Below, piece by piece: positions 1 to 8,084 of a DNA stretch of 36,467 bases. The notes beneath the pieces are model-generated. The model was not told the origin of the DNA. It saw only the letters and a program-made list of their open reading frames with translations, and ran no database searches. How positions within the stretch are numbered: the first letter of the stretch is position 1; every line of letters starts with the position of its first letter. Source of the DNA: Mariprofundaceae bacterium (GTDB taxonomy: Bacteria; Pseudomonadota; Zetaproteobacteria; Mariprofundales; Mariprofundaceae); assembly GCA_030950905.1 (NCBI GenBank), contig JAUZQQ010000099.1, forward strand, positions 1-36,467, read 5' to 3'. The position numbers and the translations under genes were made by a program.

Positions 1-105
1 GATGATAATGTGGCTGTGCCCGTGGTGGATCGCATTATTCACCACTCGCACATTTTTATGTTGGGTGGTGAAAGTTATCGGCTAAAAGCCAAGCTGAGCC
101 ACTAA
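1..105 (+). CDS. istB: IstB C-terminus (IS21-family helper ATPase), 5'-truncated by window edge
   Basis: The first 34 codons read through to a TAA stop at 103-105 and carry the typical IstB ending: a VVDRIIHHSHIF-like helix followed by GGESYRLKAK. IstB is the AAA+ helper ATPase that works with the IstA transposase in IS21-family elements. Only the tail is present because the window starts inside the gene, and it is too short to be reported as a separate long reading frame. The gene lies 17 nt upstream of the IS terminal repeat at 123-169, which is the expected layout for the right end of an IS21 element. Identity rests on the tail motif plus the adjoining terminal repeat. Confidence 0.8.
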   Translation, partial: DDNVAVPVVDRIIHHSHIFMLGGESYRLKAKLSH

Positions 106-122
106 AACACTGGGAAAAGTGG

Positions 123-169
123 ACTAGTCTTATTGACCGATTTTGGACTATTTCTGTTGACCGTTGACA
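123..169 (-). repeat. IS21-family terminal inverted repeat (right end)
   Basis: This 47-nt sequence is a perfect inverted match to 36288-36334. It contains two imperfect 17-nt direct repeats starting CGGTCAA, the multiple-terminal-repeat layout known for IS21-family ends, where they are bound by IstA. Confidence 0.85.
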
Positions 170-329
170 CAATCAATCGCATAAGCTGTTGATTTCTCTC
201 GCTTTCACCTGGCTCAGGTTCAGGACGATAGTAGCTAGAGCGGTGCAGTTTCAAAATCTCACATTGACGTGAAAGGGACAGGTTTTTGTGGGTCGGATCA
301 ATCGCTGTACGTTTGTCAGCTAAGTTCAT
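170..329 (-). pseudogene. IS3-family OrfB (DDE transposase), truncated N-terminal fragment
   Basis: The fragment starts at ATG 329 and encodes the N-terminal helical part of an IS3-type OrfB, with the recognisable LSLSRQCEILKLHRSSYY segment followed by NQQLMRLI. The IS21 terminal repeat then interrupts the frame at 169, and the chimeric frame runs on into the IS21 DNA to a stop at 102. The entire DDE catalytic core is missing. The frame is -1 relative to orfA and would normally be read through programmed frameshifting at 347-353. Confidence 0.8.
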
Positions 330-610
330 GTCACCGACCCTGAGAGTTTTTTTAACCAGTCTACCTCAATCTGTAACTGCCCAACTTTCTTGTACAAGCG
401 GTCACACTCTTCAATATGCTGTTGCTCACTGTTGTCTGGCTTTTGGTTGAATAACTCGACTGCATTATCAAGCAGTAGCTTCTTCCATTTGTTAATCTGC
501 GTACCGTGAACACCGTACTCTGATGATAATTCAGCGGCTGTTTTCTGCCCTTTTATTGCCTCTATCGCAATGCGAGCTTTCTCACTTTTGCTGTATTGTT
601 TTCGTGCCAT
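326..610 (-). CDS. IS3-family OrfA (HTH protein of transposase)
   Basis: This 94-residue protein starts MARKQYSKSEKARIAIEAIK and has a helix-turn-helix of the HTH_Tnp_1 type followed by a leucine-zipper-like C-terminus, as expected for IS3-family OrfA, which binds the IS ends. ATG 610 is preferred over the in-frame ATG at 622 because a GGAG lies 6 nt upstream of it. The C-terminus overlaps the orfB start by 4 nt. The gene appears intact, but its partner orfB is truncated, so the element is probably immobile by itself. Confidence 0.85.
   Translation of the reverse strand: MARKQYSKSEKARIAIEAIKGQKTAAELSSEYGVHGTQINKWKKLLLDNAVELFNQKPDNSEQQHIEECDRLYKKVGQLQIEVDWLKKLSGSVT
347..353 (-). promoter_or_regulatory. 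Likely -1 ribosomal frameshift site (A7) between orfA and orfB
   Basis: The minus strand reads A-AAA-AAA in the orfA frame, directly before CTC. Slipping back one base joins orfA to a frame that continues through GDMNLADKR into OrfB. This is the usual way IS3-family elements make the OrfAB transposase. Here the product would end prematurely at the IS21 insertion. Confidence 0.6.
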
Positions 611-771
611 ATATGTCTCCATTTTACCCGAGAAATTATACCCTAAATTTGTCTTAACTCACTGTTGCATTTGCGGGGTCCACTATAGTATTGACCTTGC
701 TTTTCAGTGAAACATATCCCTTTTGATGTTTTCAATACTTACGCCCGAATAAAATGCCGATATCCAAGCTG

Positions 772-1431
772 TCACTCTAACCCTAAAACATCTGAAAACA
801 GCCATGGGCTTATCTTTTTTTGCTTTTGCTCGTAACAATGGATGGCATCTGTTTGTTGTAGCGTCAGGCCAATATCATCAAGACCGTTAATCAAGCAATG
901 CTTGCGAAATGTATCAATCGTGAAAGACAATGTTTGCCCGTCATCCAAGCTTATAGATTGTTTGGGTAAATCAATGCGTAAAGCAAAACCTTGATGGGTA
1001 TTTACAGATTCAAACAAAGAAGTGATTTCATTCGTCGTCAAACAAATGGGAAGTATGCCATTTTTAAAACAATTGCTGTAAAAAATATCGGCAAAGCTGG
1101 GCGCAATAATTGCTCGAAAACCATAATCCAACAGTGCCCAGACAGCGTGTTCGCGGGAAGAGCCACAAGCAAAATTGTCCCGCGTTAATAAAATACTGGC
1201 TTCTTGATAACGGGCTTGGTTAAGAAAAAAATCTTTTTTTAATGGTCGGTTGGAGCAATCCATATCGGGTTCGCCAATATCCATATACCGCCACTCATCA
1301 AACAAATAAGGGCCATAACCTGTGCGCTTAATGCTTTTTAAAAATTGCTTGGGAATAATAGCATCGGTATCAATGTTGGCACGATCCAGAGGCGCGACCA
1401 ATCCTTGATGGGTATTAAACTTTTGCATCAT
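772..1431 (-). CDS. leuD: 3-isopropylmalate dehydratase small subunit (LeuD)
   Basis: LeuD pairs with LeuC in the cytoplasmic isomerase that converts 2-isopropylmalate to 3-isopropylmalate in leucine biosynthesis. The 219-residue product has the family features [20 protein letters not shown] near the N-terminus and the swivel-domain signature [14 protein letters not shown] near residues 83-100. The length is close to the usual 200-215. Two tandem ATG codons lie at 1431 and 1428. AAGGAG just upstream on the minus strand supports a start here. The start overlaps the end of leuC by 17 nt, so the two are translationally coupled. Nothing suggests damage despite the IS remnants 90 nt downstream. 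Confidence 0.96.
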   Translation of the reverse strand: MMQKFNTHQGLVAPLDRANIDTDAIIPKQFLKSIKRTGYGPYLFDEWRYMDIGEPDMDCSNRPLKKDFFLNQARYQEASILLTRDNFACGSSREHAVWALLDYGFRAIIAPSFADIFYSNCFKNGILPICLTTNEITSLFESVNTHQGFALRIDLPKQSISLDDGQTLSFTIDTFRKHCLINGLDDIGLTLQQTDAIHCYEQKQKKISPWLFSDVLGLE

Positions 1432-2839
1432 GATCTCCTTGGGTCAGCGTGCGAACATCCACGAAATGGCCAGCCAGTGCTGCTGCCGCTGCCATCGCAG
1501 GGCTGAGTAAATGGGTGCGACCGCCAGCACCTTGGCGACCTTCAAAATTACGGTTGGAGGTGGATGCACAGCGATCACCAGCATTCAAACGATCGGCATT
1601 CATCGCCAAACACATGGAGCAACCAGGTTCGCGCCATTCAAATCCTGCCTTTTTAAAAATAACATCCAGCCCTTCATGCTTGGCAGCTTTGGCCACCAGA
1701 CCTGAGCCTGGAACAGCCAAGGCTTGACGAATATTGGGCGCAATATGCTGCCCCTTAAGCACCGCTGCCGCCGCACGAAAGTCTTCGATTCGGCCATTGG
1801 TGCAAGAGCCAATAAACACTTTATCTACGGCAATATCGGTAAGTGCCGTCCCTTCATCCAAACCCATGTATGTCATCGCCCGCGCCCAACCTTCCGCTTG
1901 CAGCGTATTTCGTGCTTCTTGCAATAGCGGCACGTGACCATCAATAGCGACGACCATTTCTGGACTCGTTCCCCATGTTACTTGGGGCGCGATATTATTC
2001 GCATTTAAGGTAATATCACGATCAAACTGGGCATCTTCATCCGATACCAATTGTTGCCATGCGGTTTTCGCCAATGCCCATTGTTCACCGGCTGGCGCCA
2101 TAGGACGACCTTTAACATAAGCGAGCGTCGTATCATCCACTGCAATCATACCACAGCGAGCACCCGCTTCGATGGCCATATTGCACAAGGTCATGCGACC
2201 TTCCATGCTTAATTCGCGTACCGCTGAGCCTGCAAATTCGATAGCATAACCCGTACCACCTGCGGTACCGATATGCGAAATCACATACAAGGCAATGTCT
2301 TTTCCTGTTAACGCGGGTGCTGTACCATCAATACAAATCCGCATGGTTTTTGGCTTTTTTTGAATCAAACATTGCGTGGCGAGTACATGCTCAACATCGG
2401 ATGTCCCAATACCCATAGCCAATGCTGCAAAAGCACCGTGGGTGGAAGTATGCGAGTCACCACATACCAAGGTAATGCCTGGCAATGTTAAACCTTGCTC
2501 GGGCCCGATAACATGTACAATGCCTTGCCGCACATCGTTCATGTCAAATTCACGGATGCCAAATTCATCACAATGTTGATCAAGGGCTTCGACTTGACGG
2601 CGAGAAATAGGGTCAACAATGCCTTGTTGGCGGTTCATTGTGGGAATATTGTGATCTGGCGTAGCAAGGGCAGTTGCCGTGCGCCACGCCTGCCTCTTCG
2701 CCAAACGCAAGCCTTCAAAAGCCTGTGGGCTGGTTACTTCGTGGATTAAATGGCGATCAATATACAAGAGTACTGAACCGTCATCGTTTTCTCGGACAAC
2801 GTGTTGTTGCCACACTTTTTCAAATAATGTTTGTCCCAT
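1415..2839 (-). CDS. leuC: 3-isopropylmalate dehydratase large subunit (LeuC)
   Basis: LeuC is the aconitase-like, [4Fe-4S]-containing catalytic subunit of isopropylmalate isomerase. The chosen start, ATG 2839, gives 474 residues beginning [10 protein letters not shown], matching the usual LeuC N-terminus, with a GGAG about 7 nt upstream. A reading frame extends further upstream to 2923, but that extension has no family support. The three cluster ligands are visible as Cys346 (in GSCTNGR), Cys407 and Cys410 (in EPGCSMC). [19 protein letters not shown] marks the conserved substrate region. It is the upstream gene of a leuC-leuD pair; leuA and leuB are not in the window. Confidence 0.96.
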   Translation of the reverse strand: MGQTLFEKVWQQHVVRENDDGSVLLYIDRHLIHEVTSPQAFEGLRLAKRQAWRTATALATPDHNIPTMNRQQGIVDPISRRQVEALDQHCDEFGIREFDMNDVRQGIVHVIGPEQGLTLPGITLVCGDSHTSTHGAFAALAMGIGTSDVEHVLATQCLIQKKPKTMRICIDGTAPALTGKDIALYVISHIGTAGGTGYAIEFAGSAVRELSMEGRMTLCNMAIEAGARCGMIAVDDTTLAYVKGRPMAPAGEQWALAKTAWQQLVSDEDAQFDRDITLNANNIAPQVTWGTSPEMVVAIDGHVPLLQEARNTLQAEGWARAMTYMGLDEGTALTDIAVDKVFIGSCTNGRIEDFRAAAAVLKGQHIAPNIRQALAVPGSGLVAKAAKHEGLDVIFKKAGFEWREPGCSMCLAMNADRLNAGDRCASTSNRNFEGRQGAGGRTHLLSPAMAAAAALAGHFVDVRTLTQGDHDAKV

Positions 2840-3005
2840 AGCACGCTCCAAAAGGAGGCATACTAAGTTCTGTACACATTTCGTCCACTTTAAGCGAACA
2901 GAAACAGCATAAAGCTCGCCCAAATGGGGATTTTAGCGTAGGTCTTTCTATTCTCGGGCAAGCTCTTAGTCTTTGCCCATTATTATTAATGAGGTTTTGC
3001 TGTTC
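2840..3005. promoter_or_regulatory. Divergent leuC / prfC promoter region
   Basis: This 166-nt gap separates two divergently transcribed genes, so promoters for both must lie here. An imperfect dyad (AGCTCGCCC at 2913-2921 against GGGCAAGCT at 2956-2964) spans the middle and could be an operator or an RNA stem. I did not identify a convincing leucine leader peptide or convincing -35/-10 pairs. Confidence 0.4.
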
Positions 3006-4589
3006 ATGGCTTATTGTTTGGAAATTGAAAAGCGTCGCACGTTTGGTATTATTTCACACCCGGATGCAGGTAAAACCACATTAACAGAAAAGCTGCTGCT
3101 GTTTGGCGGCGCGATTCAAATGGCAGGGGCAGTGAAGGCACGCAAGGCAACGCGTCACGCAACCAGCGATTGGATGAAAATTGAGCAAGAACGCGGTATT
3201 TCTGTGGCTTCCTCAGTGATGAAGTTTAACTACCGTGACTTTGAAATTAACCTGCTCGATACACCTGGCCATCAAGATTTTTCAGAAGATACCTACCGTG
3301 TATTAACGGCGGTTGATTCGGCCATGATGGTGATTGATTCCGCCAAAGGCGTAGAGGTTCAAACTGAAAAATTGATGGAAGTATGTCGCATGCGAAATAC
3401 GCCGATCATTACATTCATCAACAAATTGGATCGTGAAGGCCAATCACCGCTTGATTTATTGGCAGATATTGAAGATAAGTTGCAAATTGAATGTGCGCCA
3501 CTTTCTTGGCCTATCGGTATGGGGAAATCATTTAAAGGCGTGTACAACCGTTACCGTCAAACCTTGCACTTGTTCACCCCCGGTACAGAGGGTGAAGATG
3601 AACAAGCGGTTTTTATTAAAAACTTACAAGACCCTAAGCTTGATGAACTTCTTGGCACACAAGCCGACGAATTGCGTAATGATATTGAATTACTGGAAGG
3701 CGCATCTGACCCTTTTGATCTGGAGTATTTTCTTGCAGGCAGTCAAACCCCTGTGTTTTTTGGGAGTGCGGTTAATAACTTTGGTGTACGCGAATTATTG
3801 GATGCATTTGTTGAATTTGCACCGTCACCAGGCCCCCGTGCCGCAGAACAACGCATGGTTTCACCCGAAGAAAAAAACTTTTCTGCCTTTTGTTTCAAAA
3901 TTCAAGCGAACATGGACCCTGCCCACCGTGATCGTATTGCCTTCTTTCGCATTTGCTCGGGTAAGTTCACCCGTGGCATGAGCGTTCGCCATCATCGTAT
4001 TGGTAAAGATATTAAATTGGCCAAGGCAACGGTGTTTATGGCGCAAGATCGCAGCCACATCGAAGAAGCATGGCCAGGTGATATTATCGGTCTGCACAAC
4101 CACGGCACGATTCGTATTGGCGATACTTTTACCGAAAAAGAAGTGTTGAATTTTACAGGAATCCCCAACTTTGCCCCTGAGATGTTTCGCCGCATTCGTT
4201 TAAAAGACCCCATGAAACGCAAACAATTGCACAAGGGCTTGATTCAATTGTCTGAAGAGGGTGCAGTGCAAGTCTTTCGTACCTTGCTTGGCGGTGATTA
4301 TATTCTTGGGGCAGTCGGTGTATTGCAGTTTGATGTGACCGTTGAGCGATTAAAAACAGAATACCGCGTCGATGCAGAATATACAGGTACAGATTTTCAA
4401 ATTGCCCGTTGGATCACATGTGATGACGTTACGCGCTTGCGTGATTTCACCCGCCTATTTGAGGCAAACTTATCCAAAGATGGTGATGGTTGTTTAACCT
4501 ACCTTGCGCCCAGTCTTTGGAAGCTCAATTATACCATAGAAGAATGGTCTGATATTGGGTTTCATAAAACACGTGAACAAACCCGTTGA
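3006..4589 (+). CDS. prfC: Peptide chain release factor 3 (RF3)
   Basis: RF3 is the translational GTPase that recycles RF1/RF2 after termination. From ATG 3006 the product is 527 residues, essentially the same as E. coli RF3 (529). The P-loop is [10 protein letters not shown] (residues 17-26), followed by the switch [16 protein letters not shown], the NKLD guanine-recognition motif and the long domains II-III with [14 protein letters not shown] and [18 protein letters not shown]. An in-frame TTG at 2973 would add 11 residues without family support. A GAGG at 2991 is a rather distant ribosome-binding site for 3006. The gene is single and divergent from leuC. Confidence 0.97.
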   Translation: MAYCLEIEKRRTFGIISHPDAGKTTLTEKLLLFGGAIQMAGAVKARKATRHATSDWMKIEQERGISVASSVMKFNYRDFEINLLDTPGHQDFSEDTYRVLTAVDSAMMVIDSAKGVEVQTEKLMEVCRMRNTPIITFINKLDREGQSPLDLLADIEDKLQIECAPLSWPIGMGKSFKGVYNRYRQTLHLFTPGTEGEDEQAVFIKNLQDPKLDELLGTQADELRNDIELLEGASDPFDLEYFLAGSQTPVFFGSAVNNFGVRELLDAFVEFAPSPGPRAAEQRMVSPEEKNFSAFCFKIQANMDPAHRDRIAFFRICSGKFTRGMSVRHHRIGKDIKLAKATVFMAQDRSHIEEAWPGDIIGLHNHGTIRIGDTFTEKEVLNFTGIPNFAPEMFRRIRLKDPMKRKQLHKGLIQLSEEGAVQVFRTLLGGDYILGAVGVLQFDVTVERLKTEYRVDAEYTGTDFQIARWITCDDVTRLRDFTRLFEANLSKDGDGCLTYLAPSLWKLNYTIEEWSDIGFHKTREQTR

Positions 4590-4729
4590 TGCCGCTAAAT
4601 TTCTTCAGATTGAAAGCGATAACTTAAAATCATAAGGTCAACGGTTGCGTGCTTATGGCCTGCGCTATATCTTCCGCATTTAATTTGAATAATTCATAAA
4701 GCGTTGCCACAACCATAGGAGATAGTTTA

Positions 4730-4897
4730 ATGAGCCAAGTAAAAGTTGAGTGTCCGCGTTGTAAAAACACATTTCAAGCAGAAGAATCAAAATTATACGA
4801 ATGCCCAAAGTGTGGAACGAATGTGAAAACAAAAGAAAGCAGAACATTTGGTGATACCCAAGTTTTGCCCCAAGCGCCAAGAGATTACAGTTTATAG
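4730..4897 (+). CDS. Small zinc-ribbon protein, 55 aa
   Basis: This is a short gene with a good ribosome-binding site (AGGAGA at 4718-4723, 7 nt before ATG 4730). The product has two CxxC pairs, Cys8/Cys11 (CPRC) and Cys25/Cys28 (CPKC), spaced like a rubredoxin-type zinc knuckle, then a charged tail. It probably binds zinc and contacts nucleic acid or protein, but I cannot name a family or partner. It lies between prfC and a cvpA-like gene with 61 nt to the latter, so it may be co-transcribed with it. Confidence comes from the clear SD, the symmetrical CxxC motifs and the clean stop. Confidence 0.7.
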   Translation: MSQVKVECPRCKNTFQAEESKLYECPKCGTNVKTKESRTFGDTQVLPQAPRDYSL

Positions 4898-4958
4898 GAT
4901 GGCCTGCTTTTATAGGTTGGTATACTGCCATTTAGCCCATCTGTTTTCATAAAATACA

Positions 4959-5570
4959 ATGATGAGTCTTCTTGATCTTGCGATCATTGGAATCATTGGG
5001 CTGGCTTTTTTGCAGGGTGCAATGCGTGGTTTTATTGTCGAGCTTGTCGCTGTTGCTGGCGTTGTAGGCGCATTTATTGCTGCGATTAAAGCATCTGGAA
5101 ATATTGCCGATAAACTGGTTGATTCGACAGGCATTGATACCACCTATGCTGATCCGATGGCTTTTTTTATTGTATTTTTTGCTGTTATATTACTATCTTC
5201 AATCATTGTGGCTGCCATACCGAACCCATTAAAAGGTAAAGGCGGTAAAATCCTGTTCACCCTTGACCATCTTTTTGGCGGGATTATCGCACCTATTAAG
5301 CCTATTGTGTTTGTTGGTGTTTTTTCGTTAATTGCTTTTACTTATATTAAAAATCCTACGGATGTGTTCGGCTCAAAAAGTACCTTGCGTCCTTTTGTGT
5401 TAAGTCTTGGAAAAGCGATGAGCAACATGATTCCCGCGAATAATCCCTTCTCGCAAAAAAACTTTGCCAAAGGGGTTCCAACCATTAACACAAGTGATTG
5501 GCTGGGTGGTCTGCCCAATGTAAAAGATAAAAAAGACCTTGAAAAACTGTTGGAAGAACGAATTAAATAA
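4959..5570 (+). CDS. CvpA-family inner-membrane protein
   Basis: The 203-residue protein opens with LDLAIIGIIGLAFLQGAMRG, the typical first helix and loop of the CvpA (colicin V production) family. Hydrophobic segments follow at about 28-45, 67-87 and 115-130, giving a four-helix membrane core and a polar C-terminal tail. CvpA proteins are implicated in envelope homeostasis, and the E. coli member was first linked to colicin V export. The biochemical activity is not known. Two adjacent ATGs (4959 and 4962) are possible starts and neither has a strong SD. It lies upstream of panB. Confidence 0.85.
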   Translation: MMSLLDLAIIGIIGLAFLQGAMRGFIVELVAVAGVVGAFIAAIKASGNIADKLVDSTGIDTTYADPMAFFIVFFAVILLSSIIVAAIPNPLKGKGGKILFTLDHLFGGIIAPIKPIVFVGVFSLIAFTYIKNPTDVFGSKSTLRPFVLSLGKAMSNMIPANNPFSQKNFAKGVPTINTSDWLGGLPNVKDKKDLEKLLEERIK

Positions 5571-5617
5571 CCCTTGAAAGACGGTACTGTCTATGCAGAC
5601 CGAAGCGGAAAGGTACG

Positions 5618-6412
5618 ATGAAAAAAGTAACAGCAATGACGATTGTAGCAATGGCTCGTCAGGGTAAAAAAACCGTATGGTTAACGGCACATGATGCGAG
5701 CAGTGCATCGCTTGCGTCGCTTGCTGGCGTGGATGTAATCCTCGTTGGCGATTCTTTGGCCATGACGACACTGGGCTATGCGACAACATTGCCTGTATCG
5801 CTGGCTCAAATGATCGCCCATGCCACGGTTGTAGTCGCTGCAACATCGCGACCTTGGGTCGTTTGTGATCTTCCTTTTGGCAGTTATCAAACGTCGCCTG
5901 AACAGGCTTACAGCAGCAGCGTATGTGTCTTGCAACAAAGTGGTTGTGATGCGGTCAAACTAGAAGGCGGTGTACTGATGGCTCCCACTATTCGTTTTTT
6001 ATCCGAACGGGGTATTCCTGTGGTTGCCCATATTGGACTGATGCCGCAATCGGTGAAACAACAAGGTGGTTACCGAAGACAGGGAGAGGATGAATATGCA
6101 GCAGCACGCATCAAAGCCGATGCACAAGCGGTGAGTAATGCAGGCGCATTGGCCGTTGTACTGGAATGTATTCCCGATGCTTTGGCAGCAGAAATCACTG
6201 CCACACTGTCTATTCCTACCGTAGGCATTGGTGCTGGCGCGCAATGCGACGCACAAATTTTGGTCTGGCATGATCTGTTGGGATTGTCTGAAAAAAACCC
6301 ACCCTTTGCCCCAGCCTACTTGAATCTACGACAAACGATTGTTGATGGCATCGCCCAATGGGCAGACGATGTTCGCACGCAACAATTCCCGGGAACAAAA
6401 CCATGCAATTGA
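5618..6412 (+). CDS. panB: 3-methyl-2-oxobutanoate hydroxymethyltransferase (PanB)
   Basis: PanB makes ketopantoate from 2-oxoisovalerate and methylene-tetrahydrofolate, the first committed step to pantothenate and CoA. The 264-residue product has the usual length and an (alpha/beta)8 fold. Metal-binding Asp45 (VGDSLAM), Asp84 (CDLPFGSY) and Glu116 (KLEGG) are present, as is the catalytic glutamate, Glu183 (VLECIP). AAAGG precedes ATG 5618. The last 10 nt overlap the panC start, so the two genes form a coupled operon. Confidence 0.97.
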   Translation: MKKVTAMTIVAMARQGKKTVWLTAHDASSASLASLAGVDVILVGDSLAMTTLGYATTLPVSLAQMIAHATVVVAATSRPWVVCDLPFGSYQTSPEQAYSSSVCVLQQSGCDAVKLEGGVLMAPTIRFLSERGIPVVAHIGLMPQSVKQQGGYRRQGEDEYAAARIKADAQAVSNAGALAVVLECIPDALAAEITATLSIPTVGIGAGAQCDAQILVWHDLLGLSEKNPPFAPAYLNLRQTIVDGIAQWADDVRTQQFPGTKPCN

Positions 6413-7257
6413 TTGAAAAAACCGACGACTTAAGACACGAACTGGCAGCACTGCGCAGCAAGGAGCGCATTGCTTTGATTGCCACCATGGGTTGTTTGCA
6501 TGATGGTCATATCAGTTTGATTCGCAAAGCAAAAAGATTGGCCGATGTGGTGGTGGTGAGTATTTACGTTAATCCACTGCAATTTTCTGCCGAGGAAGAC
6601 CTTGACCGTTATTTGCGCCCTTTTGCCGAAGATACACGGCGTTGTGAAGCCGAGGGGGTGGATCTATTGTTTCACCCTGAATCACTGTTTGCCACGCCAG
6701 AGCCGATGGTTACTTTACATGTGCAAACCCTAGGGGAATGTCTTTGTGGTCGCTTTAGGCCTGGGCATTTTGATGGTATGCTTACCGTGGTCAATGCATT
6801 GTTTAATATTGTAGAACCAGATTTGGCTATATTTGGAGAAAAAGATTGGCAGCAATTAAGCATTGTTCGTCGCATGGTTTATGATTTAAACATGCCTGTT
6901 GCCATTGCCTCTGCTCCTATTATGCGCGAAGAAAATGGTTTGGCGATGAGCAGTAGAAATCAATATTTAACGGTTGCCGAGCGCAAGCGGGCTACTTGTC
7001 TTTTTCAAGCATTAACAGTGATGCGAAAGGCCTGCCTTGCTGGAGAAACCAATTGTGTGCCCTTGTTGGCGATGGCGACCACTGTTTTGCGGAATGAGGG
7101 CTTGGATGCCGAATACCTTGAAATACGCAACAGTAATACATTAAAACCAATATCAACCATAGAAGCTGATGCGCATGCATTTATTGCTGTGCGCATCAAC
7201 AATACACGCTTGATCGACAATATGGCACTTACAAAGACGCTGCAAAAAGGCGAGTAA
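6403..7257 (+). CDS. panC: Pantothenate synthetase (PanC)
   Basis: PanC condenses pantoate and beta-alanine with ATP to give pantothenate. Starting at ATG 6403 gives 284 residues (E. coli PanC is 283) and a normal N-terminus, [11 protein letters not shown]. The frame is open further upstream to 6358, but that is inside panB and unlikely to be used. The HIGH-type nucleotide motif [11 protein letters not shown] is at residues 29-39, FGEKDWQQL follows in the middle, and the KMSKS-like loop appears as MSSRNQYL. panB-panC forms a short operon; panD is not present. Confidence 0.97.
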   Translation: MQLIEKTDDLRHELAALRSKERIALIATMGCLHDGHISLIRKAKRLADVVVVSIYVNPLQFSAEEDLDRYLRPFAEDTRRCEAEGVDLLFHPESLFATPEPMVTLHVQTLGECLCGRFRPGHFDGMLTVVNALFNIVEPDLAIFGEKDWQQLSIVRRMVYDLNMPVAIASAPIMREENGLAMSSRNQYLTVAERKRATCLFQALTVMRKACLAGETNCVPLLAMATTVLRNEGLDAEYLEIRNSNTLKPISTIEADAHAFIAVRINNTRLIDNMALTKTLQKGE

Positions 7258-7283
7258 GTGACGATTTATTACAGGGAGCATCC

Positions 7284-8030
7284 ATGGGATTACACAGTGA
7301 TGAAATAGATTATGAGCTGCTTGGTCATGAGCAAATGGTAGAAGTAGAACTTGACCCCGGAGAGACGGTGATTGCTGAAGCTGGTGGTATGACTTGGATG
7401 GAGTCTGATATTGCCTTTGAAACCCGAATGGGTGATGGAACAGAGAGTGGCTTGTTTGGCAAGCTCTTTGGCGCAGGCAAGCGCATGCTTACGGGCGAGT
7501 CACTTTTTTTAACGCATTTTACCAACCAAGGGCAACAGAAACGGCGCGTGGGATTTTCTGCAGCTTACCCTGGCACGGTATTGCCGATTGATCTATCGAG
7601 CATTGGCGGCACACTTATTTGCCAAAAAGATGCGTTTTTGTGTGCTGCACAAGGTACCAAACTGGGCATCGCATTTAATAAACGATTAGGCGCAGGCTTC
7701 TTTGGCGGTGAGGGCTTTATTCTTGAGAAGCTTGAAGGCGATGGAATGGTTTTTGTTCATGCTGGTGGTGCTTTGGTTAAAAAAGAGTTAAAAGGTGAGA
7801 CATTGCGTATTGATACGGGCTGTTTGGTCGCCATCACGCAAGGTATTGATTATGATATTGCCTTGGCAGGTGGTTTAAAAACCATGTTGTTTGGTGGTGA
7901 AGGGGTGTTTTTGGCGACCCTTTCAGGCCATGGCACAGTATGGGTACAAAGTCTTCCATTCTCTCGCATGGCAGACCGTGTACTGGCAGCAGCGCCCAGC
8001 CAAGGCGGACAACAGCAAGGTGAAAGTTAG
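7284..8030 (+). CDS. AIM24 / TIGR00266-family protein
   Basis: The 248-residue protein matches the AIM24 family of beta-sandwich proteins in pattern: [19 protein letters not shown] near the start, many Gly-rich beta turns, and [20 protein letters not shown] near the end. Bacterial members have no established activity; the yeast mitochondrial homologue AIM24 affects inner-membrane organisation. There is no signal peptide or membrane helix. GGGAG lies about 7 nt before ATG 7284. It sits 26 nt after panC on the same strand and may be in the same transcript. Confidence 0.85.
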   Translation: MGLHSDEIDYELLGHEQMVEVELDPGETVIAEAGGMTWMESDIAFETRMGDGTESGLFGKLFGAGKRMLTGESLFLTHFTNQGQQKRRVGFSAAYPGTVLPIDLSSIGGTLICQKDAFLCAAQGTKLGIAFNKRLGAGFFGGEGFILEKLEGDGMVFVHAGGALVKKELKGETLRIDTGCLVAITQGIDYDIALAGGLKTMLFGGEGVFLATLSGHGTVWVQSLPFSRMADRVLAAAPSQGGQQQGES

Positions 8031-8084
8031 CGGTTCTATAGGACAGCCTCCCAGGTTGCATTCGTTAGAAAGGGGCCTTTTCTG

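Larger units (their letters stand above)
1..169 (+). mobile_element. Right end of an IS21-family insertion sequence
   Basis: The stretch holds the istB tail and ends in a terminal inverted repeat (123-169) finishing in TTGACA. The reverse complement of 123-169 is identical over 47 nt to 36288-36334 at the other edge of the window, which is the left end of a copy of the same element. Position 170 is the first base outside the IS, and it falls within a coding sequence of an older IS3-family element. The target duplication cannot be checked because the other end of this copy lies outside the window. Confidence 0.85.
170..682 (-). mobile_element. IS3-family element, 3' part lost to an IS21 insertion
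   Basis: The remnant holds an intact orfA and the first about 53 codons of orfB on the minus strand. The outer end is probably near 682, where the minus strand begins TGGACCCCGCAAATG, a typical IS3-type terminus. A TATAAT box lies between that end and orfA (about 635-640 on the complementary strand) and could be the -10 of the transposase promoter. The IS21-family element at 1-169 cuts orfB, so this copy can no longer make a full transposase. The exact outer boundary is inferred. Confidence 0.75.

Noticed and set aside
3433-3981. 182-codon frame within prfC in another frame
   Set aside because: It overlaps the strongly conserved RF3 frame and encodes a low-quality composition with no recognisable domain.
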